The notes under the pieces were generated by a model. That model saw only the letters and a program-made list of their open reading frames with translations, was not told the origin of the DNA and ran no database searches. The translations under genes and the position numbers were made by a program. This document shows positions 32,682 through 45,742 of a stretch of 64,000 bases of DNA, piece after piece (within the stretch, counting starts at the first letter, position 1; each line of letters opens with the position of its first letter). The stretch covers positions 104,190,432-104,254,431 of the forward strand of contig CM022945.1 in the NCBI GenBank assembly GCA_012931725.1, read 5' to 3'. Origin of the DNA: Litsea cubeba (taxonomy: Eukaryota; Streptophyta; Magnoliopsida; Laurales; Lauraceae).

Positions 32682-34538
32682 TCAATTAATAGTGAAGTTA
32701 CCACCTCCAGTAATTTGGGGTCCCATATTAATACTGCCACCTCCTTCTGCTGTGTTACCTCCTTGAACTTGTGGATTGTACTTGCCTCCACCAGTCTGGA
32801 CATTTTTAGTTTTGTTATTAGCCTGAGGTGGTGGTGTCTTCTTAGCGCCAAAAAGACTGAATTGGAAGTCCTGCATCATGATCAACCATAATATATATAT
32901 GAGAGAGAGAAGAGGTATTTGAAATTGAAACCATGACCATGAATAAGAGACGAGTCCATTAATTAATTGTCCAAAATTTCCTTGGTCAATCAAGAAGGAA
33001 CATATGTTGTGGGTTGTTTTTTTTTTTTTTGAGAAACGAAGATTAATTTTAAGTTATACCAAGATCTAAAGAGTCATTTTTATTGTTTTAGAGTCGATGG
33101 CTAGAAATCTAAAGGATTGTTTAATTTTTATTATTCTCATTCTATCCTTCGCTCTAATTTTTGGCAAATATCTTATGCCCATTCTATCCGGCTACTAGTT
33201 AGGGTGCATGTTGATTAGTTTTGTATTCATATACATATATATATATATGTAATGTGACAAATTTATAGCGTTTACAAATCACACGCGCTCAAGGGTGGAA
33301 CCTGAAAAATTCTCCATGGGACCTCTATGTAAATAGAAGATTCTCTAGGGTCCCCCCTTATTTTCTACTCATGCATATGCATAATTTGGGTGTGTAAAGC
33401 CATTATTACTTCAAAATTTACACACCTCTTTAAATGTGAAATCATTACACACCTCATACACTCATACCTCACAGAGGTGCTCATACGGGTCGTAGGATCA
33501 AAACTATCAATAGCCTCTCTTATTTTTTCTTATTTTCTTGTTTCCAGTCCTATAGGCCCAAAAAACTCCAATATTATGAGTCATTCAGGTTTTTGAACTA
33601 ATAGACTCCATGACATTTGGTTTTATTTCTTAAAGCTTCATAAATTTTTAGAAATATGTGAAAATGCTAAAGAAAAACCCAACCTATCAATCATTACTTT
33701 TCTAAGCTCTCAATGCATGATCCAGACTATTCAATATTCTCGTATAAATAATTAATAAACCTCATGATGTGAAGTCCATACTTTATATCTGCATGGATTT
33801 GGAGAAAAATGTGAAAAATCAAACACAATTAAATCTCATGTTATTTACTTGTGTGAAAATGGCGCTTCCAAACAAACAATGTAATATGTTTCACATACGT
33901 GAATTTTTCATATGTATATCTCATTTTCATATCCCATATGTCCCCTTATCTAATGATAAAAACCCACCTAAAATGTCCTATAAAAAGACTCCAGCTTATC
34001 TATTAATCAGGTTGGCCTATTGGCCATTAGAGTGAAAAAAAAATTATTCTGTCTATCTATTCTTTCTGGAGAAAATGATAGTGTAAAAAATCTGTTTCTG
34101 ACTATTTGTTTTTGGGAACAAATTATTTTTCTGAAAATCTTAAATAGCTCAAATTTATAATTGTGCTGTCATAATTCCAAGTAAATAATGCCTGTATCCC
34201 TATTGTTCGCATCCAATTTAATTTCTTAGAATTCATGGTAAAATGGATTCTACCAAAAGAATATCTTTTTGAAAGGCGAAATATATTAACCAAAACAAAA
34301 GAAACAAAACAAGAAAGAGGAGGTGTGGGTTGAAGGGTATAAGTGGGAGATCATGCAGATGAGATGATGACTTTCCTATAATTGAATTTATGAAGGGAGA
34401 TTATTTGATGACCATGTATGTATAATCACCATTATTCTTCATTTTTGCCACTTTGATTGGAATCAATTTCACATGGATTCAATTTCATGCAAATGAAGGC
34501 CCCTGAAGATAAGTTCGTTTTCATTGTTCCTCAATTAC

Positions 34539-34576
<38 letters not shown>

Positions 34577-34727
34577 CTGAAGATAAGTTCGTTTTCATTG
34601 TTCCTCAATTACACCCCCCACCCCCCCCCCCCCCCCCCCCCCCCCCACGTAATTAGACTTACTTAGAGAGAGAGAGCCCCCCAACGTAGTTAGACTTATT
34701 TAGAGAGAGAGAGAGAGAGAGTACCAT
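32682..34727 (-). CDS. Small glycine/asparagine-rich protein, gene B (63 aa, two exons)
   Basis: The start codon is alone in exon 1 (34727-34725), followed by an intron of 1854 bases opening GTACTC and closing GATGCAG, then exon 2 at 32870-32682 ending TGA. The product begins MDFQFSLFGAKKTPPPQ and ends GGGNFTIN. Relative to gene A it differs at about six residues, all conservative or in the glycine-rich tail (S to A, Q to K, K to T, D to E, S to T, G to N). Its intron shares almost nothing with the introns of A and D beyond the donor, and carries two long homopolymer tracts, so the exon conservation stands out. Function unknown. It is the only family copy outside blocks X, Y and the left edge. 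Confidence 0.75.
34505..34647. repeat. Duplicated unit with two long C runs inside the intron of gene B
   Basis: The phrase TGAAGATAAGTTCGTTTTC to TCAATTACAC occurs at about 34504-34540 and 34577-34613, each followed by a C run (34540-34573 and 34614-34646, the second interrupted by one A). In the gene's sense strand these are G runs of about 34 and 26. Run lengths may be assembly-dependent. Confidence 0.7.
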
Positions 34728-34805
34728 TGTTATGATACTTTGGGTGAAACGGTCTTTGGAAGTTTGAAACTGGAAACTGGCAACTAATGAGGTGTCCAAC
34801 TTAGT

Positions 34806-34812
34806 TTATATA
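34806..34812 (-). promoter_or_regulatory. TATA box of gene B
   Basis: TATATAA on the minus strand, 85 bp before the ATG at 34727, which is the first ATG after the box. The leader keeps the CAAACTTCC-like text of the other genes. Confidence 0.7.
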
Positions 34813-34867
34813 GAAATCAAGTTAGGGTCTTTGATTGCTGATTATAAGTGTTGGATAGATACAACCT

Positions 34868-34895
34868 GGCCCATCCTTGACGTTTTGGTGATTCT
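34868..34895 (-). promoter_or_regulatory. Conserved upstream block of gene B
   Basis: On the minus strand CACCAAAACGTCAAGGATGGG. It matches the block upstream of A and D, but here contains ACGTCA, a bZIP (TGA-type) half site; A reads ATGACA at the same place. Regulation is an inference. Confidence 0.4.
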
Positions 34896-34989
34896 TTCCC
34901 ATCATAATGGGCCAAAAGTAAAGTGTAAAGAATATGATTCCAAGATGAGGCAATTCTTATGGAGCTATCCAAATCGATTCCAATGAGAG

Positions 34990-35708
34990 CCATTAATATT
35001 TTTTTTTTTCTTTTTTATTTTTTGTTTTCTTAATCTACTGTTTTCACTGATGTTTTATCACACGCATATTCTTAACGGGCTGAGCCACAGTCCACATAAA
35101 TATATCCCAAACTAGTTGAGCTGCAGCCAAAGACATCCTGACTATGGCAAGAGAAGAAAATATTCATTTATTAGTCACATCCACCACCCACCGGCTTGGA
35201 TTAGGTTCTTTATCCAAAAAAAAAAAAACCTGGCTTGCATTAGGTTAGTCTGTCTAGACCTTGAGCCTGATCCAAATTGAATTCAGGTTGCACTACTTTT
35301 ACTGATCCCAAATCGAACATTAATCAGCCCAATCCAAAACCAGATTGATAATAGGGGTGATGAGACAGTAAAGTTGGTTCAAGTTCAGAGACCACGGAGC
35401 CGTGAGCACATAGCGAACTATTCTTTGGCCTTTTCTGACGGACTATAGTATCCAAATCATCATGCCACACTTTGAACTGTCATTCAGTCAAAAGTGGCAA
35501 CATGTAAAAGAAATATTGGGGAAAGGGACAAATATCAAAAAACACATTAGTTTCTAAAATATGCTGCAGTTTTTTTTTTTTTTTTAATTAACTTTTTTCA
35601 GGGATGTGAAGCCCCAGAGCTATGTACCTGGGTTTGCCTCTGCATTATGTAAAACCTGCTTTTGGGTGTTTGTCCATTGGCATAAGTGTGGGTTAGCTTT
35701 GTTTGACA
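34990..35708. other. Intergenic stretch upstream of gene B
   Basis: No gene recognised. T and A runs occur near 35000, 35215 and 35572. Ends at CCCCTCAA, the left target duplication of the next hAT element. Confidence 0.4.
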
Positions 35709-35716
35709 CCCCTCAA

Positions 35717-36641
35717 CAGGGCCGTCTCAAGACAATATGTGGCCCCAGGCGAAAGTATAAACGAGGCCCCTAGCTTCTATGTGTGACACGAGAAAACCCT
35801 CGTCCTTAATCCGGGTTAATTTGGGACTGGCAATGTACACTATGAGTAGTACATTGGCGGACTTAAAAAAAAATTTGGGTTTTTTTTTTTTTGGGTTTTT
35901 TTTTTAGAGCTTGTTGAGGGATTTATTTTTTTTAAGTGAATTTAACCTTTCTTGCCTTTTGTGATGCAAACTTATTGATCAATTTTTTGTATTCAAGGTT
36001 TTTCAAAATTTTCTTCTTAATAGATAAAATGGCTAACCCGCTTAATCCCTCTTCTGACATAGTTGATCATAGATAAGATTTTATTAACTTTAATTTCGAA
36101 AAACTTTTTTCGGTGGAAGCAACTGTAACCGGTACTGTTAATAGTATTCAATAAGCAATATATAAGTTTGGAAAAGACTCAATAGTATCCTAATTAGTGG
36201 ACCCCATGAGTCAAGGTTGATTTGAAATGCCATTTTATGAAAAACAGGGTATTTTCTATAAAACAAAGGACTTATTTGAAATTCTGATTTTATGAAAATT
36301 TTTCAATGATGGAATTTTTCGATGATTTCAGTTTCATTTGAAAACGGGTCAAATTGTGATCAATTTTCTCTTCTAGCTCGAGTTCATTTGAATTCATTTA
36401 AGATGATTCCCAGCGAGATTTGATACCTTTAAAAACGTACTTATTTTAGAATATTTTTATTTTTACTGTACTTCTTTTTCATCTATCTTCTTCTCTGGTT
36501 TGATTTTGGTTTTAAAATGTACCATGATTTTCTCTTTTTAGTTTTATCATGTTAATGTTACTAATCCAACAAATTATGAGGCCCTCTCATGGTGAGGCCC
36601 CCACCACTTGCTTCACTTGCCTATAGGGTGAGCCGGCCCTG
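35717..36641. mobile_element. Non-autonomous hAT-like element, 925 bp
   Basis: Ends CAGGGCCGTCTCAAGAC at the left and, inverted, CAGGGCCGGCTCACCC at the right. It is flanked by a perfect 8-bp duplication CCCCTCAA (35709-35716 and 36642-36649). CAGGGCCG-type ends are common for plant hAT elements. The interior is AT-rich and has no open transposase. Confidence 0.92.
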
Positions 36642-36649
36642 CCCCTCAA

Positions 36650-38146
36650 ATTTATGTAATGCACTTGTGTTGAGGGTCATGCATGCACCCAATGGATTAG
36701 TCCTTTCGTAATGTAGTCTAATGAAAAAAAAAGGGGGGGAGGCCCACCTGAGACCACCACCATGGCCTGAAAAAGAAAGATGATTCTTCACCTTTGAGTT
36801 GATTCGAAAATTTGAGGAGCTGGAAGATTCTTATGGTGCACCCAAACAAAAGTGGATTCTTCAGATAATTTTGTTTTATTAGACTTGGTTTTGACTTGTG
36901 ACCTATGTCCAATGTATCCTGCCATGCCTTACCTATTGTGGGACCATCTGTTTAGTGAGGCCAATGGGGCCACCTTAATCCCATGTGGCCCATTCATATC
37001 AACAGTCGGAAAGTTCAAGGCCAGGAGTATCCGCACACAAAGCCAGAGACTCCGCCCGCATGTTCTGATCAATAAAAGCCGGGATGAAAACACCTCGGAT
37101 TCAGGTCAGTTCTGTAGCATGCTCAGACCCAAGCCGGAATAAGTAACTCTTTTTCAATATCGGACCCATACCTTTAATTAGGGTCCTGGTTGGGGAAATC
37201 AAAACTCAAAACCATATCCAAATTTGAATTAAAGGCCCTGTTAGACCCACATACTTTTGTATTGATATAATATACTTACATATTGATATTTTCCTATTCA
37301 AAGTATATTTAATGTCTATGCCTAACCCACAATTAAATTGTTACCCGCACTTATATTGTTCGTATGGTTATAAAGTCCAGTAATAAACTGGAGGTCCTAG
37401 CTTCGAACTATTTGGGCATTACCCAATACACAATGTTAGTGGATGGTATTGTGTATCTCGGGTTTTACCAATGATTAACCACAAGGGGGGTCAGCGGGTT
37501 CCTCATCATAAATAAAAAAATAAAAAAAAATGTATACCTAGATATACATGAGTTTGGGCCCATACGCTTGTAAATATTTATCTATGTATAGTAAAACATT
37601 AAAAATGCCAATATGACTGATGTATGGTGAAACCTTAAGATAGGAAGCTAGTAGCATTTTAGCCACAAGCTGATAGCATTTTAACCACTAAGTTATTTAA
37701 TTTTTAATGAAAATTTACAAATTAATATCGGTCTTAATTTAAGAGACCCAGTGGCATTCTACTTTGTACACATATAACCCAAATGATCTATCCAATTCCC
37801 CTCACAAAATGCCAATTAACCTTGAACTCTTTTGAATTTTATCACAATAAATTTGCAATATATATTGCTATTGACCTAAGAGGAGCTAAAAGAATTACTA
37901 CTGTCATTTGATTGAACTTCTATTTAGGTCATCTTTAATGCACTTGCTAACCTATCCATCCTTTTAATTGTCATGCATACGTAGTTGTACAAATGTGATT
38001 CATATTACTACTGTCATTTGATAAACCTCACAAGAAATAACAAATTCGTAGTTGTACAAATGTGATTCATATTCATTGATTCACAGCATTATAGAGGTGA
38101 TGAGTTAATATTTATAATGAAAAAAAAGTCCGAACCAACATTTAGG

Positions 38147-38193
<47 letters not shown>

Positions 38194-38841
38194 ACCTTTT
38201 GCAAGGTTTTGCATGCAGACATTGCCTGGCCCAAGAGCCCTCTTAAATTAAAGACGCCAACCTAACGACGGCCACATGCAAAAATGGCTACAACAGAAAA
38301 ATCTCTGTGCATGAGTGGAGTCAAATCTCTGTATATGAGTGGAGTCAGATATTCTGGCCCATGTAAGAATTTCATTGTCGATTGGCCCAACATATTTCCT
38401 TATACTGAGCTTGAACCCAGACCCAAATTGAACAAGGGTGTCAACATTGGACCCATATTTAGCAGTGTACGTGCGCAGAAAAGTTGTGATGGGTAGACAA
38501 CTAGGGCATGTTAACGAGTGTAGTTTTTTTTTTTCTTGTTTTTTTAATCAAGGTTTTACTGGATTCAGGTATATTTTCAATCCCATTTATCAAAATTTCT
38601 CGTTTCTGATGGCAACAATTCTTCACCTTGTATAAGCCCATTAAGTATTTCATAGAACCAAAGAGATGCTTAGTTTGGAAATCTTATGATATACATAATC
38701 ATGAGACACTTAAACACATACTTAATTATCATGCAAGAATTCATTCTCACTTTTAGACCAGCAAAGACTCTCTGCAACGCATGGGCTAAAATAATAAATG
38801 CAATATGAAAGAAATTAGCTACGTAAAACAATCATAAGTGA
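36650..38841. other. Intergenic stretch
   Basis: No supportable gene. It contains a SINE-like patch near 37365-37440 (a CTTCGAACTATT B-box-like word) and a run of about 40 A at 38150-38190. A 24-bp phrase around CGTAGTTGTACAAATGTG is duplicated near 37980 and 38047. Confidence 0.4.
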
Positions 38842-41800
38842 ATGGGGGATCTTTTTTTTGCTATAAGGGTAAAATTGTATTGAGAGAAGAGGGGGGGGGG
38901 AGGGGGGAGAAAAAATTACAAGGCACCTAAGAGGAGCCCAAAGAGAAAACCAAAGAACAAAACAGAGAGAAGAGAAAAGAGAAGAACAGAAAAGAAAAGA
39001 GGGGAAAGAGAGACTGATCAGAGGAAATCGCCAGAGACAAGAAGCGCCGGAGAGGATGGAGAAGCAGAAGGCCGATCATGGATTGATGTCGATACTCATG
39101 GCGGCAAAGAGGGCCTTCAGCTGAGAGCTAACGAAGGGCTTCGAAATCTGCTTCAGGGAGAAGGAGATCGCTGCAGAGATGTTGGCTTGGGTGATGTGGA
39201 ATGAGGGTCTTCTGTCATCAAAAACTGCTTCGGTTCTGGCCTTCCACAGATAAAAAAGGATGGTAATGAAGATGGCTGCCATGAATTTGTAACCATTGGA
39301 GTCGTTGCCTAGAGAGAGGATCGCCCAAAGAGCAGAGGCAGAGAGGTTACCAGGAGGGTGTATGTCAGCTGCATGCAGAAGCCAGTGCCAGGTTGATTTT
39401 GCCAGTTCACAAGAGAAGAAGAGATGCTCCACAGAGTCTTCAGCAGCATGACAGATACTGCATCTGGAAGCAAGGGAGAAGCCGAGGCGTTTCAACCTAA
39501 TCTCAGATGGAGTTTTGTTGAGCATCAATCGCCATCCAAAGCAGTTAATTCTAAGGGGAGAGATGTGGTTCCAAACCAAATTGGGCCAGTGAAGAGGCTC
39601 TGCTCTGTGCCTGATTAACTGCCATGCAGATCGTTGGGTAATGTTGCCATCAGGGGAATGTTTCCAGTAGAGAAGGTCTTTGACAGCCTGGTTGGGGGAG
39701 AGGTCTGAGAGTTGGGCATGAATTAGCTGGCGAATGTTAGAGGGTATATTGGCAGGGATAACCCAGGATCCTGATTGATACAGAGAAGAAAGACGTTGAT
39801 CTCTGGGGAAATTCTGATGGGGAAATAGGGTGGATATGGGATCGCCAGGATGCCATGAATCATGCCAAGCATTGATGCTCTGTCCATTACCAAGAATCCA
39901 GTAGCTACCATGGTGGATGATGGAAGTAGAGCGGCGGATTTTCCTCCAAATGCAAGATCCATAGATGGTGTTGTCAGGGCTCCATATAGGTCTGTATTTG
40001 AAATACCTGTTTTTGGACCAAACAGACCAAAGGGAATTGGAGGTAGATGCTTGCCAGCCTAATTTGATGAATGAAGCATTGTTGACATCCGAGATTCGTC
40101 TGATACCCAAGCCTCCTTCAGCCTTTGGAAGGGTTATCACAGCCCAACTGACGTGGTGCATCTTCCGTTGGGTGGCCTTGCTTGACCAGAGAAAGAGTCT
40201 CATGTGTTTCTCAATATCTTTGCAAATTGAGATAGGCAGAGGAAGAAAGGCAGCAAGATGAAGAGGCAGGCTGGAGATAACATGTTTAATCAAGATAAGG
40301 CGTCCCGCAAAAGACAGAGAGTTGGCTTTCCAGGCTGAGAGTTTGGAAAGAATTGTATCTAGCAGGGGAAGAAATTGGCTCCTTTTAGGAGACCCGAAGC
40401 AGATTGGGGAGCCCAGGTATTTGAGTGTAGAAGAAGCTTCTTGAATTCCTAGGATAGAACTGATCCTTCTTTTTCTTCTCACACCACACTTGCCTAAGTG
40501 AAGTTGGCTCTTTTGAAGGTTGAAGAATTGGCCTGCAGCAGACTGATACATCTCCAGGAGGTCTTGAAGGATAAGGACACTCGAGGCAGCCCCTTTCATG
40601 AAGATGAGGATGTCGTCTGCATAAAGAAGGTGGCAGGGAGTAGAGGGGACAGTAGAGAGAGGGATGATTAGGCCTTGGGTTTGGAGATTATGAAGGTGAA
40701 GGCTTAAAATTTCTTCAGCTAAAATGAAGAGGTAAGGGGAAAGGGGGTCACCCTGTCTGAGGCCACAGTGAGAGGTAAAGAAACCTTGGGGGATTCTGTT
40801 TATGAGAACAGAGGCTCTGGAAGTGCAGACACACTCTTGAATCAGAGTTATCCAATCATCAGAGAATTGGAAGAATTTTAGGACAGAGAAGAGAAAGGAC
40901 CAGTTTAGCTTATCGAAGGCTTTAGTTATATCCAGTTTGAGACAGAGAGAGCCTTTATTGGTTTTGCAGTTCAATTTCTGGTAGAGTTCAAAAGCTAGTG
41001 CAGAGTGGTGCTGGATGTTTCTACCCTTGATGAAAGCAGCCTGGGAAGGAGAAATCAGGGTTGGAATGATTTTGCAGAGCCTAGTGGAGAGAATCTTAGA
41101 AAGGATTTTGTAGGTGAAGTTAAGAAGGCTAATGGGTCTGAAGTCAGCAAATGTGGTAGGAGATTTAGACTTGGGGATAAGGGTTAGGAAGAAAGTATTG
41201 GAAGCTCTGTGGATCTTCTTGGTGAGAAAGAAATGCTGCACCGCAGAGCAGACTGATTGGCCAATGATGCTCCAAGTAGCAGTGAAGAAAGCCCCGTTGA
41301 AACCATCAGGACCAGGGGAGCTGTTCTTTTTTAGGGAAAAGACTGCTGATTTGATTTCATCTGGGGAGGGGATGGAAGTGAGGAGGGAATTATCAGATGC
41401 TGAAACCTTGGGGCTATTGATGTGGAAAAGGGAGGGGCTAGGTTGACTGATATGGGGTTTGAAAAGGTTTGAGAAAAAGTCCACTGCTTGAGCTTGGATG
41501 GTAGCTTGGTCTTCAATGAGAGAGCCATTGACTGAGATATGGTGGATAGAGTTGAAAGAGCTCCTAGCCTTAGCTGATTGATGAAAAAACTTGGTGTTAC
41601 GATCTCCCTCTTTAAGCCATTTGATCCTAGATCTTTGTTTCCAGTGAATTTCCTGAGCGAGAAGGGCATTATGGAGGTCAGACTTGGCAGATTGGAGGGC
41701 TTCTCTAGAATGGTCTGAAGGAGCTGTATCATGAAGGAGTTGACAGTGCAGAATTTTTTCTTCAGCAGCATTGATGGTCTGGATAAGATTCCCAAATGTA

Positions 41801-42517
41801 GACTTACTCCAGAGTTTGAGGGAGAGTTTAAGGGCCTTGAGTTTTTGGGCAAGAATGAATTGCGGATCTCCTACTAAAGGGGTATCCCAGCTAGATTTAA
41901 CTGTATCTAGGAAGGAAGGGTGGAGCAGCCATTTGTCTTCAAATTTAAAAGGAGGATTAGAGGTGGGGGCTTGGAAATGATGAGCTAAGAGGATTGGGCT
42001 GTGGTCAGAGGAGATTCTGGGCAGATGGTGGACAATGGGGTCACGAAAATGGGATGACCAGTTGGAGTTAACTAAGACTCTATCAAGTCTAGCAGCGACA
42101 TAAGAAGAGCCTTGCCTGTTGTTGGACCAAGTGAACCTGTTACCAACAAAGCGGATGTCATGAAGGCCAGATTGCATCACAGCAGCTTGGAAGGCTTTGA
42201 GGGAGGATGGGGTAGGGTGGCTTAAACTGAGCTTGTCTGCGTGTGAAAGGGTAGCATTGAAGTCCCCAATGACACACCAGGGCTCTGAGGTTAGGGAAGA
42301 ATCAATGAGGACTGCCCAGAGGTCCTTCCTGAGGGAGGGACTGGTGGATCCATAAACACCAGTTATAATGGTGTTTAGGCCTGAGGAAGGGTTATGGAGA
42401 ATCATGGAGAGATGTTGAGAGGAGAAGTCTTTAACAGAGGCGGAGAGGTGGTGAGATGATCTGGAGAAGCACCAGATATTAGGGACAGGGGATGGAGAGG
42501 AAAGGGCATGGGGGATC
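38842..42517 (-). mobile_element. 5'-truncated LINE-1 retrotransposon, minus strand
   Basis: The body is 38852-42507 on the minus strand. Its 3' end is a short A tail (T run at 38852-38859 on the plus strand). A perfect 10-bp duplication ATGGGGGATC flanks it (38842-38851 and 42508-42517). The 5' truncation removes ORF1 and the first part of ORF2, a common result of incomplete reverse transcription. It is a different subfamily from the LINE at 7558, with roughly 60-65 per cent protein similarity by eye. Confidence 0.92.
39076..42507 (-). pseudogene. LINE-1 ORF2, N-terminally truncated endonuclease/reverse transcriptase
   Basis: About 1143 codons of ORF2 remain open to the stop at 39078-39076. 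The first 11 codons of the longest open frame (42540-42508) are target DNA, not element. Retained: GDFNATL, SSDHSP, SSPGPDGF, LDITKAFD, GLRQGDPLSPYLF, the catalytic YADD, and the C-terminal zf-RVT with CSICHAAEDSVEHLFF. Missing: about 60 N-terminal residues including the WNCRG and EP endonuclease motifs, so nicking should fail. The lack of frameshifts means the insertion is recent. Not a host gene. Confidence 0.9.
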
Positions 42518-43683
42518 AAGTATATGTTAAATGCAAACATAATAGATAAATAGTAGTCAAAAGCTGTTTGAGAAATTTTCTTTTTTCTTTCTAGAGGGTT
42601 TTAATTGGGAGATTCCCATGGACTTAATTTGTGAAGAGCAAAAAGGCCAGACACAAGTTAGACTAAGCTAGATCAAACTCTGAAAAATATTTTTTCCAAC
42701 TGAGATATGCTTATCTTAGAGATGGAAATTAAAGTGGTCCGGTTAGGACTAGATCAATGAGCAAAATAATCCACACTCAGCCTAAATTGAGGTAAGCATG
42801 CCCGTACTAGATCAATTTTTGCATGTTGAGTCCATAATGTACTTGGTTTGAGAGAGCCCATCTACCCCTACCTATTCCATAACGAAACTCACTCTTCATC
42901 TATAAGGATCCGATCCCAAAAACCTAGATGATATTAATTTTTGACCGTAGGATTTAATCACGAGTGGACACCACCCTATTTGTTCACTTCTCACTCACTA
43001 ACTGCTTCATATTTCGTGAACTTACTTTACCAGTGAAGTAAAGTGAAGGGTTAATTCAAGAGACAATAAAAAGAGATGGTTTAAATAAAAAATACTAAAT
43101 TTCGAAAACCACCTCTTCCTTTTAACAAAAAAAATATATTAAAAATAAATTTCCTCATGCCATTAAATGACAAGAAAAACTTAGGCCGTTCATGGACCAG
43201 ACCAGGCTAAGCTAGGGAATGTCCAAAACGACCCAACTTCTAAACTAGAAGCCTAAGCCTAGCCCAAGCTTGAGTCAAGCCAGAAGTTGCTGGCTTGAGC
43301 TTTGCCTATATGGAAATGATGAAGCCCGAGCCCTACCCATGTTACACTTATAGAACAAAAAAAAAATAAGTTTCTTACAATGTCCTAGGCCAACTCAACT
43401 GGTTCGATCATATCACCTTTTATGAGAGGTCATGGGTTCATTACTACTCCCTCCCTTACAATTATATATGTATATTTGGGCTGGGTAGGGATTTCGGATC
43501 TCAACCACTTAATCCAAATAAAAAAAATAAAAAATATAGGCACGACCCACCTATTATAACATAAACCCCATGCCTGACCCAACGCGGACCGGCCCGATCT
43601 ATAAGCACCCTCACAAAAAACACTACTTTGTAAAGAAGCTACTCTCTCTGATCACCTTTTGATTTGAACTTTTAGTTTTGTTT
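42518..43683. other. Intergenic stretch with a SINE-like patch
   Basis: No gene. At 43386-43445 the plus strand reads CCAACTCAACTGGTTCGATC (A-box-like) followed by CATGGGTTCATTAC (B-box-like), so a SINE fragment is possible. Confidence 0.4.
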
Positions 43684-43689
43684 TCTCTT

Positions 43690-43845
43690 GTATTAACCAT
43701 TCACTTCACTTGGGAACTTAGGGATGCCCTAGTACCAAAGGCTCCCACTTCCATCCCACCCACTAGGGTTCGATCCCTGTGGGTGGCTTTACTCCTCACC
43801 AACTTGGACATTGAGCCAAGCCAAGCCAAGCCAAGCCAAAAAAAA
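43690..43845 (-). mobile_element. SINE-like element
   Basis: On the minus strand: GGCTTGGCTCAATGTCC (A-box-like), then AGGGATCGAACCCTA (B-box-like) about 45 bases later, then GGTGGGATGG text. Repeats of CCAAG flank the head at 43815-43840. Partner of 4100-4225. Confidence 0.55.
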
Positions 43846-44339
43846 AAAAAATTTCACTTCACTTCCGGTAAAGTAAATTAAATATACGAAACAAGTGATT
43901 TAACACGTAGTTGTTGTGATTTGATATTATTGCTTTTAAATGTTAATCATATACATGCCCATCCATCATTGTGTGGACCAAAGCCCCAGCCCGTGACCCG
44001 ACCAAGATGTAAAAAAAAAAGGAAGAAAAAGGATGGGGCTTGTAAGTTTACTGCCTAACGTGTGAGTGGCATAGCTGCAAATGCAAGTTTTCCTCCTCTT
44101 AGACGGGAGGAAAACTTGCAAATGCGACTTTACCACTGCAAATGTAGCTTTTCGCCCGTTTCGATGGGAGGAGAATTTGCAAATGCTACTTTACGGGCTA
44201 TACAATCAACGGTAAAGCTGCATGAGTGCATAAATGCCCATATTTGTTTGGACAAAAATTGTAACCGTTAGGGATTTGCGGCGCTGGTGTCAATTCATGT
44301 CCTTGAGCATTTGGAATTCAGGGTGTATTGTCAATTCAA

Positions 44340-44850
44340 CTTACATCAGCCTAGCCATGCCTGGTCCGTGTCGTGCCTTGTCCAACTCGGCTCAGCCCAG
44401 CACAAATCGCGGGCACAACTTAGGTTGCGTCGTGCTGGGTCATGCAGCTCACGGGCCGACTCACATGCCCATCCTAATTTTTTATATATTTATTTAAGTT
44501 TTTTTTTCATATAAATTAAAAAAGAGACTTTATTGACTTTTTGGATTTTCAGCTTGAAATAAAGCCAAGATTATGTTAATTCAAAATTGAAAGGTAGAAA
44601 TTTAATTATTTGAAGTTTCATATTCATTTATATAAAAACAATAGTATTTATTTTATATAAATGTCAGGCCGGGCGCCTGAGCACCCCGGCCTAGCACGGC
44701 ATGGCCGGCACTCTAGGTCATGCCGCAGCTAAGGGCCCCCCTCGCCCAGCATTGCCTGTGCCAACACGATCCACGCAATCAACGGATCTTGTTGGGCCAT
44801 GGCCTGAAAAAATTCATCCTTGTCCGGCCTGATTTACACCTCTATTCCGC
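44340..44850. mobile_element. GGCC-rich MITE-like element
   Basis: Block Y counterpart of 4780-5240, ending ATTTACACCTCTA. Rich in GGCCCAGCAC and CACGGGCC words. Left end not resolved. No coding content. Confidence 0.4.
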
Positions 44851-45742
44851 CCCATAACGAGACCGGATGGGATCCATCAGGACCTGTTTCCTGCAATACG
44901 ATCCAAATCCAGACAAGGTACCTAGCCCATCTCCTGTTTGCACTGAGAATCCCACGGCCCCAACTCGGATTGGGCTGGTAATTGCCTACGGTCCTTTTTC
45001 TTTCTCCTCTGTTTTGATTTGCAACAAGGGCGGCAGTAACCAATTTCGTTTCCTATCTGATCTCTACAACGCCTTGAGATTTCACATGATCTATTGCTCC
45101 TTCCTTATGTGTGACCAATGAACCAAGAAGGGAACAGATGGGCCCTGTGTTGGCCCAGTGGACCCGGTTTTTCCAAGGATTTGCACCAAAAGTGAGAAAT
45201 TTCACACACTTTTCTTTTTCTAAATTTTCTTGTAAAACAGTGAGTTCTTTGCAATAGGAAAGATAAGTTGGACAAAATTAACTATATTGCCCCAAGACCA
45301 TGCAGGTCAATCACTTTAGGCGCATGGAAAAGATGAAATGGACGCCAATTGTAATGGGTTCTTTTTCCATTCATGTAATTAAGCTAATGGTCTACTTTAA
45401 GCACGGGTAATTCTGCTAGTGCGATTTTAAGATCTTTGATGTTGTGATCTATTTTAATTTTTACTACAATTTTATCATCTGCAATTTTGTGCATTCGAAT
45501 GTAATTAGGTTATGTAGGTTTATGGAAGTCTCATGGCTATATGTGTCAAAATCAGTCCATGAACAAAGGTCATGAATACATGCTAGGAGCTTCTATACCA
45601 TAACTAGTTACCGGTAAAGAAATAAACATGTAATTTGTAAATTCAAGTGCAAGGCCAACCAAATTCAATTATCCAAATGAGGCCGCCTTAGAACACTGAA
45701 TCGTTTTTCTGGCCCCACAACATGGAACTTCATGTATGGAAG

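Noticed and set aside
34457..34666. Frame with long proline runs
   Set aside because: The prolines come from C homopolymers in the intron of gene B.
42508..42540. First 11 codons of the long LINE ORF on the minus strand
   Set aside because: They lie outside the element, beyond the 10-bp target duplication boundary, so they are target DNA.
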